DNA of 35,139 bases from Lachnospiraceae bacterium (GTDB lineage: Bacteria > Bacillota > Clostridia > Lachnospirales > Lachnospiraceae): NCBI GenBank assembly GCA_028696165.1, contig JAQVHQ010000036.1, forward strand, positions 1 to 35,139, read 5' to 3'. The notes beneath the pieces are model-generated. The model was not told where the DNA came from, ran no database searches, and saw only the letters and a list, made by a program, of their open reading frames with translations. This document shows, piece by piece, positions 1-8,203 of this stretch. A program made the position numbers and the translations under genes. Within the stretch, counting starts at the first letter, position 1; every line of letters starts with the position of its first letter.

Positions 1-1
1 A

Positions 2-163
2 TATGGGCTTGATATGAGTACACAAAAGATGTATATTAATTCCACAAGTCATTGCCTGATATTTTATCAGTGCATCGTGGGTGAACTCTACACTATTATT
101 TCCGAAGGTAAATTTACGCAATCTATCAATCTTCTAAATATTGACAACATTCCCCTAATGTGA
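2..163 (+). CDS. Possible 3' end of a protein gene cut by the window edge
   Basis: An open frame enters from the left edge and runs 53 codons to a TGA at 161-163. The peptide ends in NIDNIPLM. I do not recognise it. In AT-rich DNA a stop-free run of this length is unlikely but possible by chance, so this is a tentative partial gene. It lies on the same strand as, and about 60 bp before, the zinc-ribbon lectin gene at 224. No terminator is visible between them, so they could be co-transcribed. Confidence 0.4.
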   Translation, partial: YGLDMSTQKMYINSTSHCLIFYQCIVGELYTIISEGKFTQSINLLNIDNIPLM

Positions 164-223
164 GACACTTATTTCATTAATTAATATAGGATATTAGATA
201 ATACGATAATTGGAGGTTACAAA

Positions 224-970
224 ATGTTCTGCGAAAACTGTGGTGAATGGCTAAAAGAGGGAACCACTACCTGTCCCAAATGTGGAACAAAAAGTTCCTA
301 TGGCTCAACAAGCGACGGAGACACAATTCCTGTATATGAATATCATACTAAAAAGGATATTCATACCAGATACGATGATTCCTACTCGGCTAAGAAAAAG
401 CTTTCCAAATTGTATGCTTTAGCCGGCATGGTCGTTACTCTGTTAATTCTAGCCATAGGTTTTACCGGTTATTATTTTATAAAAAACGGTGGTTTAAGTT
501 CCAAATCCGGTGTTATCGATCCAGATGATGACAGTAAAGGCACCTATAATGGTCATACTTATGAACGTGTCGACAGAGGAAATTATACATGGTCAGAAGC
601 TTATGACTTATGTATAAAAAACGGTGGCCACATTGTGACTATCGAATCTCAGGAAGAAATGGATTTTATAATAAAACTAACACACAGCGGTTCAGATCAA
701 AAAGTATTTTATTGGCTTGGCGGTCTGTGCGATTCAACTGAAGATCCTTATGATTTCCGCTGGATTACTCATGAAGTCTTCGATTATACAAACTGGGCGC
801 CAGATCAGCCTCAGCCATCTGATACTTATGCTGATGGAGATGCTGTATTTATGGCTATGTCTCATGACGGATATTATGGAGAAGAAGGAACCTGGATGAC
901 TTTTGCCAATGATCCTACAACTACCAGAGGATTTGTATGCGAGTGGGATTTCGTAGACAAAAACAAATAA
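224..970 (+). CDS. Zinc-ribbon, single-TM protein with extracellular C-type lectin-like domain
   Basis: 248 aa. Residues 1-22 form a zinc ribbon with two CxxC knuckles (C3/C6 and C17/C20). A linker leads to one hydrophobic helix at about 64-86, and the rest should be extracellular. Residues about 108-242 look like a C-type lectin-like fold: YTWSEAYDLC with a helix, HIVTIESQEE, a central WLGG, a WAPDQP stretch, and a closing FVCEW with C239 likely paired to C130. The start is set by GGAGG at 212-216. It is the only complete plus-strand gene and is convergent with the 13-gene minus-strand operon, whose last gene has the same zinc ribbon/TM/glycan-binding layout. I infer a surface sensor or ligand-binding receptor with a cytoplasmic zinc tag. 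The ligand is unknown, and the lectin-like fold need not bind sugar or calcium. Confidence 0.88.
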   Translation: MFCENCGEWLKEGTTTCPKCGTKSSYGSTSDGDTIPVYEYHTKKDIHTRYDDSYSAKKKLSKLYALAGMVVTLLILAIGFTGYYFIKNGGLSSKSGVIDPDDDSKGTYNGHTYERVDRGNYTWSEAYDLCIKNGGHIVTIESQEEMDFIIKLTHSGSDQKVFYWLGGLCDSTEDPYDFRWITHEVFDYTNWAPDQPQPSDTYADGDAVFMAMSHDGYYGEEGTWMTFANDPTTTRGFVCEWDFVDKNK

Positions 971-986
971 CAAAATCGAATAAAGC

Positions 987-1017
987 AAAAACGGTTATCT
1001 CGAGGATAACCGTTTTT
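987..1017. terminator. Bidirectional intrinsic terminator between convergent genes
   Basis: A perfect 9-bp stem (acggttatc at 991-999, gataaccgt at 1005-1013) with a 5-nt loop is flanked by A-runs on the left and T-runs on the right. It can therefore end the plus-strand lectin gene and, read on the minus strand, the 13-gene operon. Confidence 0.88.
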
Positions 1018-1053
1018 ATTTTTAATCTACTAATCAACTAAGTTCCAGCTTGC

Positions 1054-1992
1054 TTATTCTGCATATACCCCAATTTCTGAGATACATGTATCCGGCCATT
1101 TATTGCCTTTATATACACTGTCTATCTGAACAGATAAAAACTCTGAATGAATAGGCGTACCTAATTCCACCATAAACTCCTTCTGCACATTCTCAAATGT
1201 CACTTGATATGAAGCATCATCAAATGATAAAGTTAATGTTTTGGGACGATTATTATCCTGAAAATAATCCTTACTTTTCCAATTACCCAGTTTAAAAGTA
1301 AGATATTTCATATCATGTGCTTTGCTGAAGCGAAAGGTAACCTGCTCGCCAACTCCGTCGCCATCGACACCTTCTTCCCAATTTGTCACTTCATTTCCAT
1401 CCATTAAAACCATAACACTATTGTCTACTCCATCCTGCTTGATGGTAGACGTAGCAGAAGCATCCACAGGTGACAGCTTTGTGGTCTCACTTAATAATAC
1501 ACGATTATATTCTATCACTCCGGCTGCCGGTTTTCCTCCATTGCCATCATCTATGGTACCATCGATAGTTACTGAATCAACTGCATCACTTGTTAAACTG
1601 TCATTCGTCAGTTCTTCATTCGTCAGTTCTTCATCCGTTACGCTGCTTTCTGCATCATTTTCTTCAAGTGCTTCATATTGTTTTTCACCAGGGTTAACTA
1701 ACAAAACGATTCCCCAGATGATGACCCCTGCCAATATGGCTATCACTACACCAAGTATGGTATACATTACAACACTGCTTTTATCCGACGATTCTTGATA
1801 AGTTCTCTCAGAAACCGGAGTTCTTTCTTCCCGGAGGCGATACTCTGGTATCTCTCTCTTCATCTCCGAATTCTTCTTATTTTTCAAAGAAGACTGATAT
1901 GGCGGTGCACCAGTTTCTTGAACCGGCATACCACATTTATCACATCTCACAGAATTATCATCTAATGGTGCTCCACAATTTCCACAAAACAT
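1054..1992 (-). CDS. Zinc-ribbon, single-TM protein with NADase-type glycan-binding (discoidin-like) domain
   Basis: 312 aa. The N-terminal zinc ribbon has C3/C6 and C17/C20. A charged linker precedes one TM helix at about 74-98, then an acidic repeat (EELTNEELTND) that looks like an extracellular stalk. Residues about 165-312 resemble the discoidin-like glycan-binding domain found with secreted NADases. The hallmarks are NWEEGVDGDGVGE, a LTFKLGNWKS strand, DNNRPKTLTLSF and the terminal SVYKGNKWPDTCISEI. It is the last gene of the operon, 32 bp after the preceding gene and just before the terminator. Its layout matches the convergent gene at 224-970 with a different outer domain. I infer an envelope receptor presenting a binding module outside and a zinc ribbon inside. 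The family match is by motif memory only. Confidence 0.88.
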   Translation of the reverse strand: MFCGNCGAPLDDNSVRCDKCGMPVQETGAPPYQSSLKNKKNSEMKREIPEYRLREERTPVSERTYQESSDKSSVVMYTILGVVIAILAGVIIWGIVLLVNPGEKQYEALEENDAESSVTDEELTNEELTNDSLTSDAVDSVTIDGTIDDGNGGKPAAGVIEYNRVLLSETTKLSPVDASATSTIKQDGVDNSVMVLMDGNEVTNWEEGVDGDGVGEQVTFRFSKAHDMKYLTFKLGNWKSKDYFQDNNRPKTLTLSFDDASYQVTFENVQKEFMVELGTPIHSEFLSVQIDSVYKGNKWPDTCISEIGVYAE

Positions 1993-2024
1993 ATTCTTCT
2001 GCCCCCTTTCCTCTTCCTATGTAT

Positions 2025-2792
2025 CTAAAACCTGTTCGTCATATGCTTTCTGCTTTTTAAGTAGAAAATCCATACAATGCAAGACGCTAAAGCAAAGAAA
2101 ACACTTATGAACGGAAAGATGCTTGCCGCGAGCATATTGCCTTGCTGAAAGAATTCCAAATCAACCTTTTGCAATAATTCATTGACCTTCTGAACCTCCA
2201 TATAGATAAACCCTGCCCAGAATACATAACATAAAGATGAAAAGAATCCACATATTCTAGTGTTGCACAAATGAAGGATTATGGTAATTATTACGCTCAG
2301 TAAAGTGACAGCCAGTGCAGCATAATAAACGGTTCTTAATGTTCCCATATAGTCTATTGCTGTAGTTAAATTCTTCTCAACCTCATCAAATTTCTGATTC
2401 ACTTTAGATTCCTGCGAGTCCCCGGTAAAAAGTCCTACAATGTCTGAGGTCTTGGAAGTCAAAGTAAGCATTCCATATCCCAATTTGGCAGAACACTCAA
2501 ATGCAGTTGGAATTTCCCACAGCATCATCTTCCCATCTGACAATACTTCCACATCCTGATTTAAAGCGTCCTCATATTCGGAAAGATTTAAATCATATCC
2601 TGATATAAGAGAAGACAGCTGCTCATCAACATTTCCTACTACATCTATCGTATCTTGTACTTTATCGAATATAGTGGTCATATCGCTTTGATAAGTGTCT
2701 GTGATACTTATCATAGGACACAGCATTGGCAGCACTGAACACAACAATAAAATTACAGCTATGATTTTTAAATAAGTTTTTGGTTTTTTCAT
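2025..2792 (-). CDS. Four-helix membrane protein with large extracellular loop
   Basis: 255 aa from the ATG at 2792. An in-frame ATG at 2822 would add ten hydrophilic residues (MPDSREDEYI) and overlap the permease gene. I prefer 2792 because it begins directly with MKKPK and a hydrophobic helix. Helix 1 (about 6-24) is followed by roughly 130 mostly polar residues with helical heptad character (TIFDKVQDTIDVVGN; KVNQKFDEVEKNLTTA). Three further helices lie near the C-terminus. I do not recognise a named family. It follows the ABC-2 permease, so it may be an accessory or sensor subunit of that transporter; this is inference from position. Confidence 0.8.
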   Translation of the reverse strand: MKKPKTYLKIIAVILLLCSVLPMLCPMISITDTYQSDMTTIFDKVQDTIDVVGNVDEQLSSLISGYDLNLSEYEDALNQDVEVLSDGKMMLWEIPTAFECSAKLGYGMLTLTSKTSDIVGLFTGDSQESKVNQKFDEVEKNLTTAIDYMGTLRTVYYAALAVTLLSVIITIILHLCNTRICGFFSSLCYVFWAGFIYMEVQKVNELLQKVDLEFFQQGNMLAASIFPFISVFFALASCIVWIFYLKSRKHMTNRF

Positions 2793-2811
2793 AATATATT
2801 CATCCTCTCTG

Positions 2812-3630
2812 CTATCTGGCATCTTTATCTACTCTCTCCAGCATCAGAATACTTAATATCACATACACTACAGAAAAGGCAGCCAGACGCAGCCAGATCA
2901 ACAGCATATTCATAACCGTAGAATCATATTCTTCTACCGGTCCATTCGTCAGCATAGGTGCACTCATATCATTAATATGTGCGATAGCACACACAGCATC
3001 CTGTCCCCATCTGCTGACAGTCAAAGTAGAAATCATCTTGGCCACTCCATCCAACTCAAAAATAACACCAGCCATAACTAATTGAATAATCAAAATAAAT
3101 GGCATAATTGTCATCGCTGTGTTTTCATTTTTAACAATACTGGATATTAAAATCGCCAGCATATCTGAACTGAAAACCACTAAAAATAAAGAAATATACA
3201 TTTCCAGAACCGGAAAGAGGATAATACCATCTGTCGGAAAGGAATCCAGATTTTTTAAAAAGACAATAAGCATTACTATAAAAGATTCCACTACACAAAT
3301 CATAAATTCATAAATCACATGCGCCACAATGTAAGAACTGATATGTAACCCGGTCCTATGCTCTCTCTTGATTATCGAGCGTTCTTTACAAATCGACTGA
3401 ATAGAGTTAAATAACCCGATCCAGATGCATGCACATATAATTGCAAAACTGCCGTTTCTCGTTGCGCCATACTGTTCAAACATATCCCCACTGGTTACCA
3501 TGGATATGATAATCATGATGATAATTGTTGAAATAAAACTCTTCCACTGCCTGTCATTGAGAAATACCCGAAAGCATTTCCCCACATAGATTTTAACCTG
3601 ACCTATTCTTCCAATTCTTCCCCCACTCAT
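2812..3630 (-). CDS. ABC-2-type (ABCG-like) transporter permease
   Basis: 272 aa with six predicted membrane helices at about 32-47, 61-78, 101-125, 138-165, 172-192 and 240-263. An SRWGQDAV segment sits between the last two, typical of ABC-2/ABCG permeases. The length matches a lone half-transporter membrane domain, so it would work as a dimer or with another permease. Its ATG overlaps the stop of the FHA-ABC ATPase by 4 bp, strong evidence that it is the membrane partner of that ATPase. In Mycobacterium Rv1747 the FHA domains, ATPase and permease are one polypeptide; here the permease is a separate gene. The substrate is not evident. Relatives often export lipids, glycoconjugates or peptides. 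Confidence 0.9.
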   Translation of the reverse strand: MSGGRIGRIGQVKIYVGKCFRVFLNDRQWKSFISTIIIMIIISMVTSGDMFEQYGATRNGSFAIICACIWIGLFNSIQSICKERSIIKREHRTGLHISSYIVAHVIYEFMICVVESFIVMLIVFLKNLDSFPTDGIILFPVLEMYISLFLVVFSSDMLAILISSIVKNENTAMTIMPFILIIQLVMAGVIFELDGVAKMISTLTVSRWGQDAVCAIAHINDMSAPMLTNGPVEEYDSTVMNMLLIWLRLAAFSVVYVILSILMLERVDKDAR

Positions 3631-5156
3631 TTTTTTACCCTCTTCGCAGAAAATTTTTCAATATAATAATCAGCTTTTCCTTCTCCGCCTTCGTCTGAGC
3701 GGTTTATCTTCTTTACTATTCCCTCAAACTTATCTGTTTCAAAAAATTCGCAAGCCGCTTTCGGATTTCCATAGTAAGCTAAATGACCACAATTATCACG
3801 GGAATCCTTCGCTAAGACAATAACCTTATCAAATAATTCAAAGGCACGATCCGGACTATGGGAAATTACCATTACAATTTTCCCCTCATCAGCGATATTT
3901 CTCAAATTCTCCATCAATTCTCTTGCCATGATTCCATCAAGACCTGAATCCGGCTCATCCAAAAAGAACAGAGATGGATTTCCAATATACTCTACCGCAA
4001 TACTCAATCGTTTCTTTTGACCACCGCTGAGTTTGCTTACTAAAGAATCACGTTCCCGCTGCAATCCCAACACTTTCAAGGTTTCATCGACTTTACTATT
4101 ATAAAATGATTCTCCCTTGCCCCGCTCCAATCGCATCTTAGCAGCATTTTTAAGGGTATGGTATACGGTATCCTTGTCGCGAATCAAATCCTGCTGGGGC
4201 ACATATCCTATCTGATATTTCATTTTTTTATATTCCTGATAAATATTTGTGTCACCATACATTATGGTTCCTTCTGCTGGTTCATATCCCATGACAGCAT
4301 TCATCAGAGTTGTCTTTCCTGCACCTGACCCGCCTAATATCAATACCATATTTCCTACCGGAATATCCAGATTGATGTCCTTTAAAAGCGTCTGCTTTTT
4401 AAATCGTTTCCATACATTACGTTCAACAATTGATATGGATAATTGCGGCCCCTTAGAGACCCTGCGCTCAGATGATTCTCTGTCACCGGAACTGACATCT
4501 GTCTGATATAGCAGCCTGTCTCCCAGAAAGATGAAGAAATATCTTGAAATACGAACTACATCCATAAACTGAAGATACACAGGTGAATGAATAGCTTTAT
4601 TATTCAACCGCATTCCATTTTTACTGTCATGGTCAATAACGGCCCAACCCTTGGATGCCAGAAAAAAGGACGCATGCTTCCGCGATACAGCCTTATCCTG
4701 TAATTGAATGGATTCGTTTCTTCCCACGATGAGTTCCGCCTGCTCTTTTGTCAGCGGCATAGATGTCCATTGCAGCTCCTTTTGCTCTTCCTGTGTAAAT
4801 ATAAGAATCACATCCAGCTTATGGTCTTCATCCTCTTTCCCATGAATATAGAGAACATCTCCATCTTTCAGATAACACAGCACACCGGATTTTAACAGAT
4901 GTCCATTGTAATAAGTCCCATTGGTACTATGGTTATCACAATAGACAAAACCGGAAGGTGTACGCATGACATAACCATGATTTCTTGAGACAACTTTAGA
5001 ATCAATGGAAATATCCGGTTTATCGGTTTTGCTTTCTCTTCCAATCGTTTTCTTCCCCATTACCGTGTACTTGTGCATTGTTCCTGCTGAATCTACTACA
5101 ATAAACTGTGGTATTCCCTTTTTCATCTCAAAAAAGCTGGTTTTTTCATCCATCAT
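3627..5156 (-). CDS. Double-FHA ABC transporter ATPase (Rv1747-like, ABCG family)
   Basis: 509 aa. FHA domain 1 (about 20-115) shows GR at 39-40, SRNH at 57-60 and NG at 79-80. FHA domain 2 (about 135-210) shows GR at 145-146, SRKH at 158-161 and NG at 180-181. Both keep the residues that bind phosphothreonine. The ATPase (about 240-470) has Walker A GGSGAGKT (275-282), Q-loop Q321, signature LSGGQ (376-380), Walker B with catalytic E401, and H433. The start is supported by AGGAG about 9 nt upstream, inside the preceding PP2C gene, which it overlaps by 4 bp. Rv1747 of Mycobacterium tuberculosis has the same FHA-FHA-ABC order and is regulated by kinase PknF. Here a kinase and a PP2C lie immediately upstream. 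I infer an exporter whose assembly or activity is switched by threonine phosphorylation. Confidence 0.95.
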   Translation of the reverse strand: MMDEKTSFFEMKKGIPQFIVVDSAGTMHKYTVMGKKTIGRESKTDKPDISIDSKVVSRNHGYVMRTPSGFVYCDNHSTNGTYYNGHLLKSGVLCYLKDGDVLYIHGKEDEDHKLDVILIFTQEEQKELQWTSMPLTKEQAELIVGRNESIQLQDKAVSRKHASFFLASKGWAVIDHDSKNGMRLNNKAIHSPVYLQFMDVVRISRYFFIFLGDRLLYQTDVSSGDRESSERRVSKGPQLSISIVERNVWKRFKKQTLLKDINLDIPVGNMVLILGGSGAGKTTLMNAVMGYEPAEGTIMYGDTNIYQEYKKMKYQIGYVPQQDLIRDKDTVYHTLKNAAKMRLERGKGESFYNSKVDETLKVLGLQRERDSLVSKLSGGQKKRLSIAVEYIGNPSLFFLDEPDSGLDGIMARELMENLRNIADEGKIVMVISHSPDRAFELFDKVIVLAKDSRDNCGHLAYYGNPKAACEFFETDKFEGIVKKINRSDEGGEGKADYYIEKFSAKRVKK

Positions 5157-5941
5157 TCTGCTATCTCCTGTTTTATCTCACAATACACAACTGTAATATT
5201 ATCCCGCCCGCCATTTTTTAAAGCCTGCTCTAACAAATACTCTGTTTTTCCGGTAACACTTAACCCACTGGACAGAATGGATACAATTTCATGTTCGGAA
5301 ACCATATCCGTCAGGCCATCGCTGCAAATAAGGAATTTATCTCCTGCTGCTAAAGTTCCTTTTGCAATATAGGGTTCCAGTGTTAATTCTTCTTTTGGAA
5401 TTCCTATGCACTGTGTCAATGCCGGTTTCTTTCTGCACTTCTGCTGCAGTGTCATCATATCAGCATTAGTGTGATAGACACTTATGGTTTCCCAGAATTG
5501 TCCATGCATCCGAAAAGCAGGGCTATCCCCCAGATTGCAAATATACACCTGATCTTTTATGAAACATAAGATGACACAGGTATTACCCATTCTTGAAATA
5601 CATTCTTTCCTTGTCTGTTCACATACACACCGGTTCATTTCTTCAATTGCCTTTTTCAGGAAATCGCCGGGGTTCACCTCATGTGATTTTGACTGTTCTA
5701 CAAGTTCTGCCAATACATTAGCAGAAATATAGGATGCAAGTTCCCCCTTCAACTCACCGCCAATCCCGTCAAACACGGCAAATACTTTCATATTTTCCGA
5801 ACTACCTTCCCAACTCCAGGGATACTCTATATTCCCATTATCAGCAGGCAGATACTTTCCATTAAAATACAGGTTATCCTCATTATTCCCCCGGATTTTC
5901 CCCATATGACATGTACAGGCTGAGACAATACCATAATTCAT
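5153..5941 (-). CDS. PP2C-family Ser/Thr protein phosphatase (canonical)
   Basis: 262 aa, the usual length of a bacterial Stp/PrpC-type PP2C. The metal-binding and catalytic motifs are all present: R17 with NNED (19-22), FDGIGG (D58, G59), GDS (138-140), SDG (207-209) and GGRDN (244-248). No signal peptide or membrane helix is visible, so it is cytoplasmic. It should remove phosphate from Ser/Thr, opposing the kinase encoded 34 bp upstream, with the FHA-ABC ATPase (4-bp overlap downstream) as a likely substrate or phospho-dependent partner. The enzyme class is clear; the partner assignment is inferred from gene order. Confidence 0.95.
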   Translation of the reverse strand: MNYGIVSACTCHMGKIRGNNEDNLYFNGKYLPADNGNIEYPWSWEGSSENMKVFAVFDGIGGELKGELASYISANVLAELVEQSKSHEVNPGDFLKKAIEEMNRCVCEQTRKECISRMGNTCVILCFIKDQVYICNLGDSPAFRMHGQFWETISVYHTNADMMTLQQKCRKKPALTQCIGIPKEELTLEPYIAKGTLAAGDKFLICSDGLTDMVSEHEIVSILSSGLSVTGKTEYLLEQALKNGGRDNITVVYCEIKQEIAE

Positions 5942-5975
5942 ATTTCTTATATTCCTCCCCGATTTTCCAGCCGCA

Positions 5976-6944
5976 TTACCAGCCCTTACTGAATTTCAAT
6001 TTGGAACCCTGCACTGTGCCTGGTTTATTCATTAACCGTAAACAATCCTCCAGGTCAGCTTTCATTTCCCGCGCATTTTGATAACGGTTATATGATTCAT
6101 ATTCGCAAGCATGCAAAATGACATACTCTAATTTCGTTCCTCTAATCTCCTGCAGCGTCTCTAACCGCTCTCCACTTAGCCTTCTCTGGACAGCAATTTT
6201 GGCATCATTTGGTTTTAGTGATGTAGGCATCTTCGGCATAAATGGGAATCTTCCCTTATTAATTAACCGATATAATAATATTCCCAGCGAGTACATATCT
6301 ACGGTATGATTATAGTGAGCCCCCTGATATACCTCCGGAGCGATATACATCTCCGTCCCTTTTTGCGTATGCATAAAACTATTAAGCGCCATTCGCTTGG
6401 CAATTCCAAAATCTCCCAGTTTAAAAGAACCGTCCTCATCCACGAATATGTTATCGGTCTTAATATCTCTATGTACCACATTAAGATTCTCACAGTACTC
6501 TAAAGCAGAACATATGTCTATGCCCAAATGAATGATTTCCGGAATTGAGAGAGTTTTTTTCTTCTCAATATACTTACTCAGACTTTCCAATAATTCCATA
6601 CGTATATAAACACAGCCGCCAATTCCATTTTCTGTTCTTTCTAATTTATAGTCTTCAATGAATACTACGTGTTGGGATTCCCGAAGGGCAAGCATAATAC
6701 GGATTTCATTGGTGATTGTACGCATAATCTCATTGTAATATTCTTCAATGGCCTCTGCATCCATTCCCGAATTTTTTAATTCTATAAGTTCAAATTCATC
6801 TTGCGGAAATGAGATTATCTTTACTGCTTTGTAACAATCATATTCCACATCTGTTTTTTTCACTTTATATACTTTACCAAATGCACCTTGCCCAATTAAG
6901 TTTTCTATCTTCCAATTGTTCCAAACATCCAGCCTCGTATCCAT
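5976..6944 (-). CDS. Soluble Hanks-type Ser/Thr protein kinase (canonical)
   Basis: 322 aa. The kinase domain (about 12-290) has the glycine loop GQGAFGKV (18-25), the ATP-binding lysine K42, the helix-C glutamate near E80, HRD at 158-160 followed by IKTDN, DFG at 178-180, and APE at 202-204. All catalytic residues are present, so it should be active. Unlike PknB/PrkC it has no transmembrane helix and no PASTA domains, so it is not the housekeeping cell-wall kinase. It precedes the canonical PP2C and FHA-ABC genes, forming a kinase/phosphatase/phospho-reader set. The stimulus is not visible in the sequence; the zinc-ribbon membrane proteins of the operon are candidate inputs. Confidence 0.95.
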   Translation of the reverse strand: MDTRLDVWNNWKIENLIGQGAFGKVYKVKKTDVEYDCYKAVKIISFPQDEFELIELKNSGMDAEAIEEYYNEIMRTITNEIRIMLALRESQHVVFIEDYKLERTENGIGGCVYIRMELLESLSKYIEKKKTLSIPEIIHLGIDICSALEYCENLNVVHRDIKTDNIFVDEDGSFKLGDFGIAKRMALNSFMHTQKGTEMYIAPEVYQGAHYNHTVDMYSLGILLYRLINKGRFPFMPKMPTSLKPNDAKIAVQRRLSGERLETLQEIRGTKLEYVILHACEYESYNRYQNAREMKADLEDCLRLMNKPGTVQGSKLKFSKGW

Positions 6945-6988
6945 CTCTCACCCACCACACTTTGCATTTCTTTATCTATCACTTATTA

Positions 6989-7477
6989 TTATCTGAAACC
7001 ACACACTTCGCATACTCTGGATTCATATGCATTTTCAGCATTGCAGACAGGACATACCCAACCTTTATTACCTGCTTTGGCTCTCATTAAGACATACAGT
7101 TCCATGTCATACTCGCTTTCCAGAGTGACTTTTTCTTCTGTCATTTCCTTTTCTTTAAGCCGCGTTTTATCTATAGTAATAATTAATTTACTGTCTGGCG
7201 CTTCTGATTCTGAAGTTTTAAGATCTGATGATTTCAAGTCTGCATATTCCGAGTCTGAAGTTTTCAAATCCTCCGCTTCCGATTCTATAGTTTTCGAATC
7301 TCTGGAGACAGTTTTTTTAATATCCGTAAATTCAGTTCTTGATATATCGCCTATGCCTGCATCTTTACTTTCTTTAGCTACCTCGCTGCGCAGTTCTTTG
7401 ATTGTCCTTAGCAGATAAATCAGTACACCTATCAAACCAATTGTACCCAAAAGGATTATTAATAATGTCGAATCCAT
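6989..7477 (-). CDS. Single-TM protein with C-terminal RanBP2-like zinc finger
   Basis: 162 aa. One N-terminal membrane helix (about 4-24) is followed by a Lys-rich juxtamembrane stretch and a low-complexity acidic/serine region with recurring EAEDLKTSDSE-like units. The extreme C-terminus has a compact finger of the form W-x-C-x2-C ... C-x2-C (GWVCPVCNAEN then VCEVCGFR), like RanBP2/NZF fingers. The tail is probably cytoplasmic. The zinc element is at the C-terminus here, whereas its neighbours carry theirs at the N-terminus. It lies 14 bp after the vWA gene and 44 bp before the canonical kinase, so it may be a membrane scaffold for the kinases. That role is a guess from position. Confidence 0.82.
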   Translation of the reverse strand: MDSTLLIILLGTIGLIGVLIYLLRTIKELRSEVAKESKDAGIGDISRTEFTDIKKTVSRDSKTIESEAEDLKTSDSEYADLKSSDLKTSESEAPDSKLIITIDKTRLKEKEMTEEKVTLESEYDMELYVLMRAKAGNKGWVCPVCNAENAYESRVCEVCGFR

Positions 7478-7491
7478 CTTCCATTACCTTC

Positions 7492-8181
7492 TTAGATTGT
7501 ATTTGATATTGCATCAATAATCTGTCCATAATCTACTTCTTCAAGTCCTTTTCCTGCCTTGGATGGAAAATGAATTACATTATCCCAATTATCTGTAATA
7601 TCTCCCCAATAACGTTCTTCCGGAGCAAAAAGCAAAAGTCTTTTCGCAGATTGATTCATCACTCCCGGATTCTGACGATCTCCCCACCATTCTGTGAGTT
7701 CCTGGAAATTTGCAGCCATATTCTTAGGATAATTTTCTTCTGAACGGCCGTATCCCAGTGGATGTGTAGAAGCATCTGTCCATACAACAATTACCTGTCT
7801 CTTTTTCATACCATCCGGATTCCACTTAGATTTCATAGCATAGGCTAAGGCCTCAAGTCCATCCTCCGGCTCATCACCGCCGCCATCAGCAGTCAAACTA
7901 TTCACACAGCATTCAAAATCCGGATTTTGCGACGGCAGATCAAAGAAATCTGTCACTAACATAGCTTCCTCACCATCTGCAATATAATCACGAAATGCAA
8001 TTACTTTTATTCTAAGCTGGCTGATATTTTTATTTTTTTCAGCCATAACTCTTACCACATCGTTATAAAAATTCAATGCATTCTTTTTTACTGTTCCAAG
8101 AATTGGATACATACTTCCTGTTGTGTCAATACAAAACACCATATCCACACTGTATGTTATATTATAATCATTTGCTCCCAT
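7492..8181 (-). CDS. von Willebrand factor A (TerY-like) domain protein
   Basis: 229 aa from the ATG at 8181. An upstream ATG at 8214 overlaps the kinase gene, but AAGGAGG lies about 8 nt before 8181, so I chose that start. Nearly the whole protein is one vWA domain. The metal-ion-dependent adhesion site DTTGS is at residues 19-23, after the hydrophobic strand VDMVFCI. A GGGDEPEDGLEAL loop and the VIVVWTDAS strand complete the site. There is no signal peptide, so it is cytoplasmic. The order PP2C, kinase, vWA matches the TerY-P triad described in tellurite-resistance-associated phospho-signalling systems. I see no TerD/TerC genes here. It probably acts as a metal-dependent adaptor for the divergent kinase. 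Confidence 0.92.
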   Translation of the reverse strand: MGANDYNITYSVDMVFCIDTTGSMYPILGTVKKNALNFYNDVVRVMAEKNKNISQLRIKVIAFRDYIADGEEAMLVTDFFDLPSQNPDFECCVNSLTADGGGDEPEDGLEALAYAMKSKWNPDGMKKRQVIVVWTDASTHPLGYGRSEENYPKNMAANFQELTEWWGDRQNPGVMNQSAKRLLLFAPEERYWGDITDNWDNVIHFPSKAGKGLEEVDYGQIIDAISNTI

Positions 8182-8203
8182 TTTTCTTTCCTCCTTCGTG
8201 TTT

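Noticed and set aside
141-187. TTGACA at 141-146 as the promoter of the 224 gene
   Set aside because: No -10-like hexamer lies at a 16-18 bp spacing; the AT-rich words nearby are too far downstream.
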